Notes: generated by a model not told the origin, from the sequence alone. Positions 1 to 6,748 are shown, numbered from the stretch's first letter. The stretch: 10,851 nt of DNA from Nitriliruptoraceae bacterium (GCA_007120565.1 SKNK01000296.1:1-10851); one strand, 5' to 3'. Translations and numbers: made by a program.

Positions 1-54
1 GAGCGGGCGATCCTCCGCATCACGCCCGAGCGCGTGAACCGTCGCGGCGTGTGA
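1..54 (+). CDS. C-terminal end of an unidentified protein (partial)
   Basis: An open frame enters from the left edge and ends in TGA at 52-54, giving 17 residues ending ITPERVNRRGV. Sixteen of the 17 codons end in G or C, which matches the real genes here and supports this frame. The tail resembles the C-terminal strand of some flavin/F420-binding split-barrel (PPOX-fold) proteins, but 17 residues cannot identify a family. The gene runs toward the small minus-strand gene whose stop codon is about 100 bases downstream. Confidence 0.45.
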   Translation, partial: ERAILRITPERVNRRGV

Positions 55-107
55 TCATCAGGCCGGAGGCGTGACGGCCGCAGCTGCCGAACCGACGACC
101 CTGGAAC

Positions 108-140
108 CGCGGAGCCTCCGCCGTTGCCGAGGGAGCCGCG
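108..140. terminator. Imperfect hairpin between convergent gene ends
   Basis: CGCGG at 108-112 pairs with CCGCG at 136-140, and inside it CCTC at 115-118 pairs with GAGG at 129-132. This leaves an internal loop and a 10-base apical loop. It lies between the plus-strand stop at 54 and the minus-strand stop at 157, where a two-way terminator is expected. A second, weaker repeat is GGCCG 61-65 / CGGCC 75-79. Neither has a T-run, and in DNA this GC-rich short stems arise by chance, so support is low. Confidence 0.25.
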
Positions 141-156
141 AGCGGTGACGTCGGGG

Positions 157-327
157 TCAGACCCAGTCGATGGCGTAGGCGATCGCCGCCAACGCGACAG
201 CGAACCCGATGACCACCGCCCCCAACGCCACGCGCCCACGCAGGGCGGCCTGCTCCAGTGCCCGTTCGGTGCTGACGCTGGACATGTTGGCGGTGCGGTG
301 TGGGAGGGGAACGGGGGTGGTGCTCAC
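157..327 (-). CDS. Small single-pass membrane protein (56 aa), function unknown
   Basis: I do not recognise a family. The chosen start is GTG at 325-327, preceded by AGGA with a 6-base spacer. The product has a polar, Ser/Thr-rich N-terminal half, then a positively charged LRGR, and a hydrophobic helix at about residues 34-52 (VALGAVVIGFAVALAAIAYA) ending in IDWV. This suggests a membrane protein with a very short tail. Fifty of 56 codons end in G or C. In the upstream extension (ATG at 462) only 31 of 45 do, which argues against the longer 101-residue reading. ATG at 342 and 285 are other in-frame options without good ribosome-binding sites. It lies downstream of the L,D-transpeptidase gene in the same direction, but 234 bases away, so it is probably a separate unit. 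Confidence 0.5.
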   Translation of the reverse strand: MSTTPVPLPHRTANMSSVSTERALEQAALRGRVALGAVVIGFAVALAAIAYAIDWV

Positions 328-561
328 GTTCGTTCCTGACATCGGCGTACGTAGGGGAGACGGTCGGATGGGCCAGATGGTTGCATCGAGGTTGGGCCGA
401 TCGCGGGTCTCGACGGGCGACCTCGGATGTCGTGTCCTCACGTAAGCGGACTCCTGTGACATTCGGAGCGGCGCAGCAGGCAGTTCGGTCGGTGGCCGAA
501 CCTCCCCTGTACAGAGGACGCCAACGTCGACCTGATACCTCGGATGTGGTGCGCAACGGCA
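328..561 (-). other. 234-base gene-free region with repeats, possible leader of the small membrane protein
   Basis: No convincing gene is seen on either strand. It holds an 11-base direct repeat, ACCTCGGATGT, at 420-430 and 537-547. It also holds a hairpin GTTCGG 483-488 / CCGAAC 496-501 and an 8-base palindrome CTGTACAG at 507-514. It does not match any riboswitch consensus I can recall. Read on the minus strand it would be the promoter region and 5' leader of the small membrane protein gene. Confidence 0.35.
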
Positions 562-565
562 TCAC
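546..565 (-). terminator. Possible terminator hairpin at the end of the L,D-transpeptidase gene
   Basis: GTGGTGC at 546-552 and GCATCAC at 559-565 form a 7-pair stem (one pair being G-U/T) with a 6-base loop. It overlaps the TGA stop at 562-564. No T-run follows on the minus strand, so if it terminates it is of the tail-less kind often proposed for high-GC bacteria. Confidence 0.3.
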
Positions 566-1704
566 GACGACGGGGTGAAGACATGGGCTCCGCCGTAGAG
601 GTGGACCGGCATCCCATCGGGAACACGCTGGATCAGCCACGCCGCGTCAGCTCGGGCCACCCGAACGCATCCGTGGCTGGCCGGGCCGGCCGGCACCGAC
701 GGAGATCCGTGGATGGCGAACCCTCGGTGGAAGTAGAGCGGGTCGTAGAGGGTGCCGAGGGGCGCGTTGCGGACCCCGTGGATCCGCCGCTCGACGACGA
801 ACTCACCGACGGGGGTCCTGGCCAGGGCGGTACCTCCCGATGCCGTCCGGTAGGGCTCACCGTTGCCGGAGCTGACCTTCAGGGTGACGACCCGATCGCC
901 ACCTTCGACCAGGTGGAGGATCTGTCGGTCGAGGTCGACCTCGATCCGGTTCTCCGGACCGCCGCGAAGCTCAGGCGCACCGACCGGAGACTCCAGTGCA
1001 GCCAGGGTCTGCGGTCCAACCACCCCGTCGACCTGCAGGCCGTTGACCCGCTGGAACGCCATCACCGCGGCGAGGGTCTGCTGCCCCTTGGCGCCGTCGG
1101 TGGGTCCGATCAGGTAGCCGAGCTCGCGCAAGCGAACCTGCACGGCGGTGATGTCGACGGGGTCGGGACGCGGGTCCGCGTCGGTGTCGGCCGACCGCTC
1201 GTCTGACGTCGCCTCGTCCTCGATCGACGATCCACCATCGGCCGGCGCCGGGTCGTTCGCCGACTCCGCGGCTCCTTCAGCCGAGCCTTCCCCGTGGTCC
1301 TCCCCACCCTCTGGGGTTCCGGAGGCAACCGGTTCGTCGTCCGACGATGCCGACCCGTCCGGCGCCCCCTCCTCCGGTTGCTCACCCGGCGAGGCGGCGG
1401 TCTCATCGCCAGGCTCCGGCTCCGGCAGGACCTCACGGCCGGTCTCGGCCAGCTCATCCGGGGCCGGGAGGACCGGACCGACCCGGTCGACGCCGGGATC
1501 CACATCCACGAACGTCGGCCCGGAGCCCGGGAAGCCGCTCGGGAGCTGAACCAGCCCGTAGGCCGAGGCGGTCGTCACGGCCATGGCCGTCGCCAAGAGC
1601 CCCGCGATCAGGCTCAGCGTGACCAGTCGGTGACGGCGACGACGCAGCGCAACCGCGCCGCTGGTCCAGGTGTGGTTGCCCGATGGGGCGGCAGCGCGGC
1701 GCAT
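562..1704 (-). CDS. L,D-transpeptidase (YkuD) with peptidoglycan-binding domain and acidic linker
   Basis: The 380-residue protein should act outside the membrane, making 3-3 cross-links between peptidoglycan stem peptides or attaching proteins to them. An arginine-rich stretch (21-26) precedes a hydrophobic segment at about 27-48, a signal peptide or anchor. Residues about 66-182 form a low-complexity linker rich in Asp, Glu, Pro, Ser and Gly. A PG_binding_1 domain follows at about 187-237 (LRELGYLIG, AVMAFQRVNGL, DGVVGPQTLAAL). The YkuD catalytic domain spans about 253-370, with H332-G333 and the SHGCVRV motif at 343-349. C346 is the predicted nucleophile and R348 the conserved arginine. 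The start is ATG at 1704, with AGGA about 9 bases upstream. No lipobox is visible. Confidence 0.93.
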   Translation of the reverse strand: MRRAAAPSGNHTWTSGAVALRRRRHRLVTLSLIAGLLATAMAVTTASAYGLVQLPSGFPGSGPTFVDVDPGVDRVGPVLPAPDELAETGREVLPEPEPGDETAASPGEQPEEGAPDGSASSDDEPVASGTPEGGEDHGEGSAEGAAESANDPAPADGGSSIEDEATSDERSADTDADPRPDPVDITAVQVRLRELGYLIGPTDGAKGQQTLAAVMAFQRVNGLQVDGVVGPQTLAALESPVGAPELRGGPENRIEVDLDRQILHLVEGGDRVVTLKVSSGNGEPYRTASGGTALARTPVGEFVVERRIHGVRNAPLGTLYDPLYFHRGFAIHGSPSVPAGPASHGCVRVARADAAWLIQRVPDGMPVHLYGGAHVFTPSS

Positions 1705-1805
1705 GGGAGATCCTGTTCTCGCGTCTCACCCCTCTCGACGCTGAGCACCACGGCGAGGTTGTCCGCAGCCGTAGACCTGCGCGCGTAGCGACCATCGCGA
1801 GCGGC
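1705..1805. other. Intergenic region upstream of the L,D-transpeptidase gene
   Basis: This 101-base gap lies between two minus-strand genes. It must hold the L,D-transpeptidase promoter if the genes are not co-transcribed, but I find no convincing -35/-10 pair on the minus strand. A copy of the promoter-like string GCGTAGCGA lies at 1783-1791 on the plus strand, with no plus-strand gene after it. Small hairpins GCGA/TCGC (1788-1798) and GCGGC/GCCGC (1801-1814, overlapping the DUF1295 stop) could end the DUF1295 transcript. Confidence 0.3.
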
Positions 1806-2591
1806 TCACGCCGCCTTGCGCGGTCCAGGGAAGAACGCGTTGGTGCGCCGCACGTACTCGTCGCGCCCCTCACGCTGAGACGAGCCCATGTTCTTCTCGG
1901 TGAGCGCGACCCCGGACACCTTCACGATCACCACGGTCATCAGCAGCGGCCCGACGAACGTCCACCAGGCTCCGGACGGCAGCGCGATGACGAAGTAGCT
2001 CCACCAGACCACGGTGTCACCGAAGTAGTTGGGGTGGCGGGTGTAGCGCCACAGCCCACGGTCCATGACCTTGCCGCGGTTGGCCGGGTCCGCGAGGAAT
2101 CGGGACAGCTGCCAGTCACCACCGGCCTCGAACACGAACCCGACCAGCCAGAGCACCACGCCGACCGCATCGATCCATCCCAGCTCCCCCGACCCGAGCC
2201 CTCCGGCGGCGGCCAACAGCGGCAACGACACGATCCACGCGATCAGCCCCTGCAGCAGGTAGATGGTGACCAGGCTCCGCGCCGCGAACGTCCCTGGGTT
2301 GCGCTCGCGCATCTTCTGGTAGCGGGGATCCTCGCCGTGACCCCAGTTCCGCCACGTCAGGTAGATCGACAACCGCAGACCCCACACCGACACCAGCACC
2401 AGCACCAGCCAGGTCCGAGGTGTCCACACCCCGGCAGCGGCGGCGTACGCCCAGGCCACGACGACGAACGCCAGGCCCCAGATGCGGTCCACCAGGCTCG
2501 CGTCCCGCCGGATGATGCTCGCGACCCAGGTCAGCACCATGAGTGCGACGACGGCACCCAGCCCGGTCAGCCAGACCTGCCACATCGCCAC
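1806..2591 (-). CDS. DUF1295 family membrane protein (steroid 5-alpha-reductase-like)
   Basis: A 261-residue polytopic membrane protein with about six or seven hydrophobic segments (roughly 8-26, 36-54, 60-78, 106-130, 138-156, 192-208, 212-230). The C-terminal part carries the family signature: [16 protein letters not shown] (177-192), a tryptophan-rich helix, then LTEKNM (230-235) before a charged tail. The fold is shared with 5-alpha-reductases and isoprenylcysteine methyltransferases, so a membrane-embedded reductase or methyltransferase acting on a lipid is likely. The substrate cannot be read from the sequence. The start is GTG at 2591, with GAAGGG about 8-9 bases upstream; ATG at 2585 is the alternative. 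It is head-to-head with the uracil-DNA glycosylase gene. Confidence 0.92.
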   Translation of the reverse strand: MAMWQVWLTGLGAVVALMVLTWVASIIRRDASLVDRIWGLAFVVVAWAYAAAAGVWTPRTWLVLVLVSVWGLRLSIYLTWRNWGHGEDPRYQKMRERNPGTFAARSLVTIYLLQGLIAWIVSLPLLAAAGGLGSGELGWIDAVGVVLWLVGFVFEAGGDWQLSRFLADPANRGKVMDRGLWRYTRHPNYFGDTVVWWSYFVIALPSGAWWTFVGPLLMTVVIVKVSGVALTEKNMGSSQREGRDEYVRRTNAFFPGPRKAA

Positions 2592-2606
2592 AGCACACCC
2601 TTCGCT

Positions 2607-2612
2607 TCGCTA
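2607..2612 (-). promoter_or_regulatory. Putative -10 element for the DUF1295 gene
   Basis: The minus strand reads GATGCGTAGCGAAGCGAAGG; the hexamer TAGCGA is 15 bases ahead of the GTG start at 2591. Transcription would begin near 2600, leaving a leader of about 9 bases. The core GCGTAGCG is shared with elements ahead of the uracil-DNA glycosylase and HAD genes. No clear -35 box is seen. Confidence 0.35.
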
Positions 2613-2732
2613 CGCATCATCGACCGGCTGGCCCGTCGCCCGCCCGCAAGGGGTTCGTTCCGCACACCGCCGCGGACCGGTGGCGCCGAGCAGCCGCGCC
2701 GCAGCCACGACGCAGCCACACGGCTACCCGCG

Positions 2733-2738
2733 TAGCGT
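2733..2738 (+). promoter_or_regulatory. Putative -10 element for leaderless uracil-DNA glycosylase mRNA
   Basis: TAGCGT lies 7 bases before the ATG at 2746, the spacing expected when transcription begins at or next to the start codon. There is no Shine-Dalgarno sequence before this ATG, which fits a leaderless transcript. The 10-base string GCGTAGCGTC (2730-2739) recurs exactly upstream of the HAD gene at 6746-6755. No convincing -35 box is present. Confidence 0.45.
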
Positions 2739-2745
2739 CGCACAC

Positions 2746-3435
2746 ATGGAGACCCCCGACCTCGACGCCCTCAACCGCGAGGTGATCGCGTGCCGCCGGT
2801 GCGATCGTCTGGTGGCGTGGCGCGAGCACGTGGCGCGGGAGAAGCGGGCTGCCTACGCCGACCAGGAGTACTGGGGGCGGCCCGTTCCGGGGTTCGGTGA
2901 TCCTGCTGCCGGGGTCCTGGTGGTTGGCCTGGCCCCGGCCGCCCATGGCGCCAACCGAACGGGCCGGATGTTCACGGGCGACCGCTCCGGCGACTGGCTG
3001 TTCGGCTCGCTTCACCGCACCGGTTTCGCGAACCAGCCGACCTCGGTCTCCCGGGACGACGGCCTCGAACTCACCGGCGCCTACATCACCGCACCCGTGC
3101 GCTGTGCCCCGCCGGACAACCGGCCCACGATCGCCGAACGCGACGCCTGCGCGCCCTACCTCGACGTCGAGGCAGCCCTGATCCCCTGGCGGGTCGCGGT
3201 CGCCCTCGGAGGCTTCGCGTGGGATGCGGTGCTGCGTCATCGTGGCTGGGACGGCCGGAAACCCAGGTTCGGCCACGGCGCGGAGACCGCCCTGCCCGAC
3301 GGCCGGACCCTGGTCGGGAGCTACCACGTCAGCCAACAGAACACCTTCACCGGCCGGCTGACCGAGGACATGCTCGACGACGTCTTCGTTCGAGCCGGGG
3401 CGATCTCGGAGGACGACAGACGCCGATCCCAGTGA
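2746..3435 (+). CDS. udgB: Family 5 (UdgB-type) iron-sulfur uracil-DNA glycosylase
   Basis: A 229-residue base-excision repair enzyme that removes uracil, and in this family often other deaminated bases, from DNA. Four cysteines fit a [4Fe-4S] cluster: C16 and C19 (CRRCD), C120 (PVRCAPPDN) and C135 (ERDACAPYL). Motif A is [19 protein letters not shown] (61-79). It lacks the catalytic polar residue of most UDG families, as is known for family 5. Motif C appears as [13 protein letters not shown] (193-205). The ATG at 2746 begins the conserved region and is only 7 bases after a TAGCGT box. An upstream in-frame extension to 2482 would overlap the DUF1295 gene antisense and is rejected. The gene is convergent with the LuxR gene, 36 bases apart. 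Confidence 0.93.
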   Translation: METPDLDALNREVIACRRCDRLVAWREHVAREKRAAYADQEYWGRPVPGFGDPAAGVLVVGLAPAAHGANRTGRMFTGDRSGDWLFGSLHRTGFANQPTSVSRDDGLELTGAYITAPVRCAPPDNRPTIAERDACAPYLDVEAALIPWRVAVALGGFAWDAVLRHRGWDGRKPRFGHGAETALPDGRTLVGSYHVSQQNTFTGRLTEDMLDDVFVRAGAISEDDRRRSQ

Positions 3436-3462
3436 CGACCGCGGACCCACGGCAGGGTCGTC
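3434..3462. terminator. Hairpin between convergent uracil-DNA glycosylase and LuxR genes
   Basis: GACGACC at 3434-3440 and GGTCGTC at 3456-3462 are a perfect 7-base inverted repeat with a 15-base loop. A competing smaller stem, GACCC 3444-3448 / GGGTC 3455-3459 with a 6-base loop, lies inside it. It fills most of the 36-base gap between two convergent stop codons, so it could serve both directions. There is no T-run. Confidence 0.45.
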
Positions 3463-3471
3463 TGCTCCCAC

Positions 3472-5121
3472 TCAGGTGGCGCGGTTGGCTTCACCGGCAC
3501 GGTGCGCGTGCGCGGCTGCCTCGGTCCGGTTGGTGACCCCGAGCTTGGTGAGGATGTTGCTGACGTGGTCCTCTGCCGTGCGGATGCTGATGTACAGGCT
3601 GGCGGCGATCTGTGCGTTCGAACGGCCGTCGGCGAGCAACCCCAACACCTCCGCTTCCCGGGGCGTCAGCGCAGCCGCCCCACCTGGGGCCGCGCCGTCA
3701 GACCCGTCCAGGCGCTGGAGCACCGCGGAACACGCGACGACGTCGAGGTCGGCCCGCAGCCGCTCGAAGGTCGCCAGTGCGGCTTGTGCTTCGGCGCGCG
3801 CCAGTTCGGGTTGCTCGTCCACCAACTCCTCAGCGAGAGCGTGGCGCGTCACGGCCGCCTCGTAGGGAAGCTCGGCCTCGACGAAGGCCGCGAGGGCCTC
3901 CTCCAGCAGGTCGATCGACGATCGGTCGCCGGCGGCGATCACCACGCGAGCTCGGCCGAGCGCCGCGAGTCCTTGCACGGCCGGCTGCTCGGTCGCCTCA
4001 CCGAGGGCTTGGAGCTCCTCGCCGACCGCCTGAGCCTCACCTACCCGCCCGTCGAGGAGGTACGCCTCGACCAGCAACGCGAGCAGTGGCGCCGAGGCCA
4101 GCCCCCGGCCACGACGCACGAGACAACGTTCGAGGGTGCGGACCGCAACAGCTGGCCTACCTTCGGCCAGGCTCAGCCGAGCCAGGGGCGCCGCGGCTTC
4201 CGGGGTGTCCTCGTAGCCGCGGACCAGCTCACGAGCCTCGTCGAGCCGACCCTGAAGGACACGCAGGTCAGCCAGCCGAAGCACCGGGCCGAAGCGGCTC
4301 CCACGCCAGGTGCGGTCGTACAGTTCGATCGCTTCGGTGAGTTCGACCTCGGCGTCGCTCCAGCGACCAGCGGACCTCAGAACGCCGCCGTAGTGCATCC
4401 GGCAGATCGCTGACACGGGGAGCTCACCCGTTCGCTGGACGTACCCGTCGATGGCCGCCAACCAGGCCTCGGCTCGGCGCACGTCTACCGCGACCTCGCA
4501 GGCGCCGAACAGCGAGCAGTAGATCTCGCCTGCCGGCCACGGGTCGGTGACCACACCGCTGCTGACGGCCGCCGCCGACTCATCGATCAGGCGCATGCCC
4601 TCGGTCACCTCTCCGCGGCGGACCAGCGAGAGACCGATGTGACCCAGAGCGTCGTACTCCAACCCCGGATCTGCGAAGCGGCGTCCGGTATGGAGCGCAG
4701 CCCGTGCTCGAGCCTCCTGCTCGGTGGCCTCGTCCGCGGTCGACGCGAGCAGCAGCTCGAGCCAGCCGCGTTCCACACAGTCGCCCTGCCCATCCAACAT
4801 GCGTCGTGCGTGCCCGATCCACCCGTCGCAGGCGGCCTCGTTCCCGTGCACCCACAGGTGCAGGGCCCCGAGCTCGACCGCCACCGCACCGGCGGAACGC
4901 AGGTCCTCCTGCCTGCGGTACGCGGCGTAGGCCTGCTCGCGGAGCCTGAACGCGTGGTCGTAGTCACCGAGCCAGTACTGCGCCTGGCCGAGCCCGTCAA
5001 GGGCTGCCGCCGACCCGACACTGGCAACGGCCTCCTCGAAACAGGCGCGAGCGGTGCCCCAGTCACAGGCCGCTAGCGCGGCTCGGCCGCGCTCGGTCGG
5101 ATCACCACGTTCGGAGGTCAC
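3472..5121 (-). CDS. LuxR-type transcriptional regulator with large helical-repeat N-terminal region
   Basis: The product is about 549 residues. The C-terminal 66 residues (484-549) are a GerE/LuxR DNA-binding domain: LTPREAEVLGLLADGRSNAQIA, then SIRTAEDHVSNILTKLGVTNRTEAAAHA. Before it, about 450 residues are alpha-helical and alanine/leucine-rich with TPR-like units such as ALDGLGQAQYWLGDYDHAFRL and ALLVEAYLLDGRVGEAQAV. This suggests a ligand- or protein-sensing scaffold. No receiver domain or Walker A motif is seen, so it is neither a response regulator nor a full LAL/MalT ATPase. I chose GTG at 5121: it begins the conserved-looking region and needs no leader. The next upstream start (TTG 5214) would run through the inverted-repeat array. 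It is divergent from the methyltransferase operon, its likely target. Confidence 0.88.
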   Translation of the reverse strand: MTSERGDPTERGRAALAACDWGTARACFEEAVASVGSAAALDGLGQAQYWLGDYDHAFRLREQAYAAYRRQEDLRSAGAVAVELGALHLWVHGNEAACDGWIGHARRMLDGQGDCVERGWLELLLASTADEATEQEARARAALHTGRRFADPGLEYDALGHIGLSLVRRGEVTEGMRLIDESAAAVSSGVVTDPWPAGEIYCSLFGACEVAVDVRRAEAWLAAIDGYVQRTGELPVSAICRMHYGGVLRSAGRWSDAEVELTEAIELYDRTWRGSRFGPVLRLADLRVLQGRLDEARELVRGYEDTPEAAAPLARLSLAEGRPAVAVRTLERCLVRRGRGLASAPLLALLVEAYLLDGRVGEAQAVGEELQALGEATEQPAVQGLAALGRARVVIAAGDRSSIDLLEEALAAFVEAELPYEAAVTRHALAEELVDEQPELARAEAQAALATFERLRADLDVVACSAVLQRLDGSDGAAPGGAAALTPREAEVLGLLADGRSNAQIAASLYISIRTAEDHVSNILTKLGVTNRTEAAAHAHRAGEANRAT

Positions 5122-5133
5122 CTCACGAGGATG

Positions 5134-5188
5134 CCACGGGATCGGGCACGGGTGCACGGATCCCGTGGCGGAACCCGTGGTTCCACGG
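5134..5188. promoter_or_regulatory. Putative operator array in the LuxR / methyltransferase divergent region
   Basis: CCACGGGATC at 5134-5143 and GATCCCGTGG at 5159-5168 are a perfect 10-base inverted repeat separated by 15 bases. Next to it, CCGTGG 5175-5180 and CCACGG 5183-5188 form a second perfect repeat with a 2-base spacer. A further symmetry, GGAAC / GTTCC (5170-5184), is embedded in it. The four half-sites share the core CCACGG or its complement. The array starts 12 bases upstream of the chosen luxR start and ends about 93 bases before the putative methyltransferase -10. Autoregulation plus control of the operon is the simplest reading; that the neighbouring LuxR protein binds here is inference. 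Confidence 0.5.
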
Positions 5189-5281
5189 ATGTCAGGGAGG
5201 CGGCCGTGCGCCAATCTCTTCGCAACGGTCCGATCGCGGCCCGATGCCCGATCACCGGTCCCAACAGGTCCCCGCAGGCCC

Positions 5282-5287
5282 TAGCGA
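5282..5287 (+). promoter_or_regulatory. Putative -10 element for the methyltransferase operon
   Basis: TAGCGA (context CCCTAGCGACGG) lies 35 bases before the ATG at 5323. It predicts a leader of about 29 bases that contains the strong ribosome-binding site AAGGAGGAG (5311-5319). It shares the TAGCG core with elements ahead of three other genes in the window. No -35 box is visible, which would fit an activator-dependent promoter. Confidence 0.35.
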
Positions 5288-5322
5288 CGGCAACGACCGA
5301 GCACGGAAGCAAGGAGGAGACC

Positions 5323-6144
5323 ATGAGCCACACCGCCACCCAGACATCCACCGCGCACGGCTGGCAGCTGGAGGAGGACAGCGCGACGGCCTACGAGCGC
5401 TTCCTCGTCCCACTGCTGTTCGATACCTCGGCGCGCGATCTGGTCGACCGCCTGCAGGTGCGATCGGGCGATCGTGTCCTGGACGTGGCCTGCGGGACCG
5501 GCGCGGTCGCCCGGCACGCCGCCGAGCGGGCAGACGAGGTGGTCGCCGTCGACCTCAACCCGGGGATGCTTGCGGCCGCGAAGGAGGCGGTACCGCACCC
5601 CTCGATCCGGTGGCAGGAAGCCAGCGCAGATGCCCTCCCCCTCTCGGATGGCAGCGTCGACATCGTCTGCTGCCAACAAGGGCTGCAGTTCTTCGGCGAC
5701 CGGTCGGCGGCGCTCGCAGAGATGCATCGAGTGACCGCGCCAGACGGCCGCCTCGGGTTGAGCGTCTGTCGTCCCCTCGAGCATCAGCCCGGCTACCAGC
5801 CCCTGGTCGATGGCCTGCGACGCCACGTCGGCCAAGCCGCGGCGGAGGGGATGGCCTCGCCCTTCGGCTTCGGCGACCGTGACGAGGTCGTCGCTCTCGT
5901 CCGCGCTGCCGGGTTCCGGGACGTCGAGGTACGGATCGTCATCTGGCCCCTCCGGGCCAGCTCCCCCGAGGCGTTCCTGCGGGGCGAGACCGCGAGCTCG
6001 CCGCTTGGCGGGGTGATCGCCGATCTCGATGACGAGGTGATCGACGCCCTCATCGCCGACATCAGCGAGGGCTTGGCGCCGCACACCGACGACGCAGGCA
6101 TCTCGTTCCCGATCGAGACCCTCGTGGTCACCGCCGGCCGCTGA
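5323..6144 (+). CDS. Class I SAM-dependent methyltransferase
   Basis: A 273-residue soluble enzyme of the UbiE-like / Methyltransf_11 type that transfers a methyl group from S-adenosylmethionine to an unknown acceptor. SAM-binding motif I is VLDVACGTGAVAR (52-64). The acidic residue that usually contacts the ribose is D77 in VVAVDLNPGML. The next motifs are DALPLSDGSVDIV (103-115) with CCQQGLQFF after it, and an EMHRVTAPDGRL segment (133-144). The C-terminal part (about 165-273) is variable and probably determines the substrate. The start is set by AAGGAGGAG just upstream of ATG 5323. It is the first gene of a probable two-gene operon and is divergent from the LuxR-type regulator. Confidence 0.9.
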   Translation: MSHTATQTSTAHGWQLEEDSATAYERFLVPLLFDTSARDLVDRLQVRSGDRVLDVACGTGAVARHAAERADEVVAVDLNPGMLAAAKEAVPHPSIRWQEASADALPLSDGSVDIVCCQQGLQFFGDRSAALAEMHRVTAPDGRLGLSVCRPLEHQPGYQPLVDGLRRHVGQAAAEGMASPFGFGDRDEVVALVRAAGFRDVEVRIVIWPLRASSPEAFLRGETASSPLGGVIADLDDEVIDALIADISEGLAPHTDDAGISFPIETLVVTAGR

Positions 6145-6176
6145 CACCTGACGACGAGGCGAGCGAGGAGGAACAG

Positions 6177-6713
6177 ATGACGACCGCACCACAGACGACC
6201 GCACCGCATGCAGCCTTCAAGACCCAGCCCGCCGACCCCGCCTGGACGGAGCGCCTGCTGGCCCGCCGGACCTACGCGGTCATCGGGACCGAGAACCCTG
6301 ACGGCTCGGTCCACATGACACCGCTGATGTACGCCTTCGACGGCGAGGTGTTCCTGTTCGAGTCCAACACGCGCACGCGGAAGGTGCGCAACCTCACCGC
6401 TCGGCCACGTGCGCGGGTCCTCGTCCAGGGACCCACCGACGAGCCGGAGAGCTGGGTGTCCGCTGCCGGGCCGACCGAGATCGTCACGGGCCAGCAGGCT
6501 CAGGAACTGAACGCGACGATCGTTGCCCGGTACGCCACCGAAGCCGGCCGTCGGGGCTGGGCGGCGACCATGGGTCCTCTCGACGATGTCACCATCGTGC
6601 TGCATCCGGAGCGGTGGTGGTCCTGGGACATCGGGGCGACACTCCAGGTCATGCTCGACGCCGGGTATACCGAGGCGGAGGTGGAAGGCTGGTTCCACCC
6701 TCTGGACCCCTGA
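6177..6713 (+). CDS. Pyridoxamine 5'-phosphate oxidase-fold flavin/F420-type protein
   Basis: A 178-residue protein with the split-barrel PPOX pattern: TYAVIGTENPDGSVHMTPLMY (32-52), then GEVFLFESNTRTRKVRNLTARPRARVLV (56-83), which usually binds FMN or F420 phosphate through R/K and S/T residues. The C-terminal part has a tryptophan-rich HPERWWSWD (143-151) and an acidic end. Members reduce small molecules with FMN or F420, or bind heme, and sequence alone does not decide which. It starts 32 bases after the methyltransferase stop, with AGGAGG (6166-6171) 5 bases before ATG, so the two are very likely co-transcribed. The first 20 residues are Thr/Ala/Pro-rich and may be a disordered tail. Confidence 0.85.
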   Translation: MTTAPQTTAPHAAFKTQPADPAWTERLLARRTYAVIGTENPDGSVHMTPLMYAFDGEVFLFESNTRTRKVRNLTARPRARVLVQGPTDEPESWVSAAGPTEIVTGQQAQELNATIVARYATEAGRRGWAATMGPLDDVTIVLHPERWWSWDIGATLQVMLDAGYTEAEVEGWFHPLDP

Positions 6714-6748
6714 CCCGTCGGCCGTGGCGTCGACGACAGGCCAGCGCG

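Noticed and set aside
20..640. A 206-codon minus-strand frame across the left intergenic region
   Set aside because: It overlaps the end of the L,D-transpeptidase gene and the small membrane protein in another frame, and its product is Arg/Pro-rich with no domain.
544..1206. A 220-codon plus-strand open frame antisense to the L,D-transpeptidase gene
   Set aside because: The other strand carries clear peptidoglycan-binding and YkuD motifs; this frame has none.
1156..1510. Possible tandem repeat in the L,D-transpeptidase linker
   Set aside because: The region is low-complexity at protein level but I find no regular repeat unit in the DNA.
1781..1793. Plus-strand copy of the GCGTAGCGA promoter-like string between the L,D-transpeptidase and DUF1295 genes
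   Set aside because: Both flanking genes are on the minus strand and no plausible plus-strand gene follows, so it is probably chance or part of a small hairpin. An antisense transcript cannot be excluded.
1683..2735. A 350-codon plus-strand open frame antisense to the DUF1295 gene
   Set aside because: Composition is low-complexity (many His, Gln, Pro, Arg), it crosses an intergenic region, and it covers the conserved DUF1295 motifs on the opposite strand.
2482..2745. N-terminal extension of the uracil-DNA glycosylase by 88 residues
   Set aside because: The extension overlaps the DUF1295 gene antisense and has no conserved features. The ATG at 2746 begins the family-typical region and has promoter geometry upstream.
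3502..4413. A 303-codon plus-strand frame antisense to the LuxR-type gene
   Set aside because: No family features; it mirrors the repetitive helical coding of the regulator.
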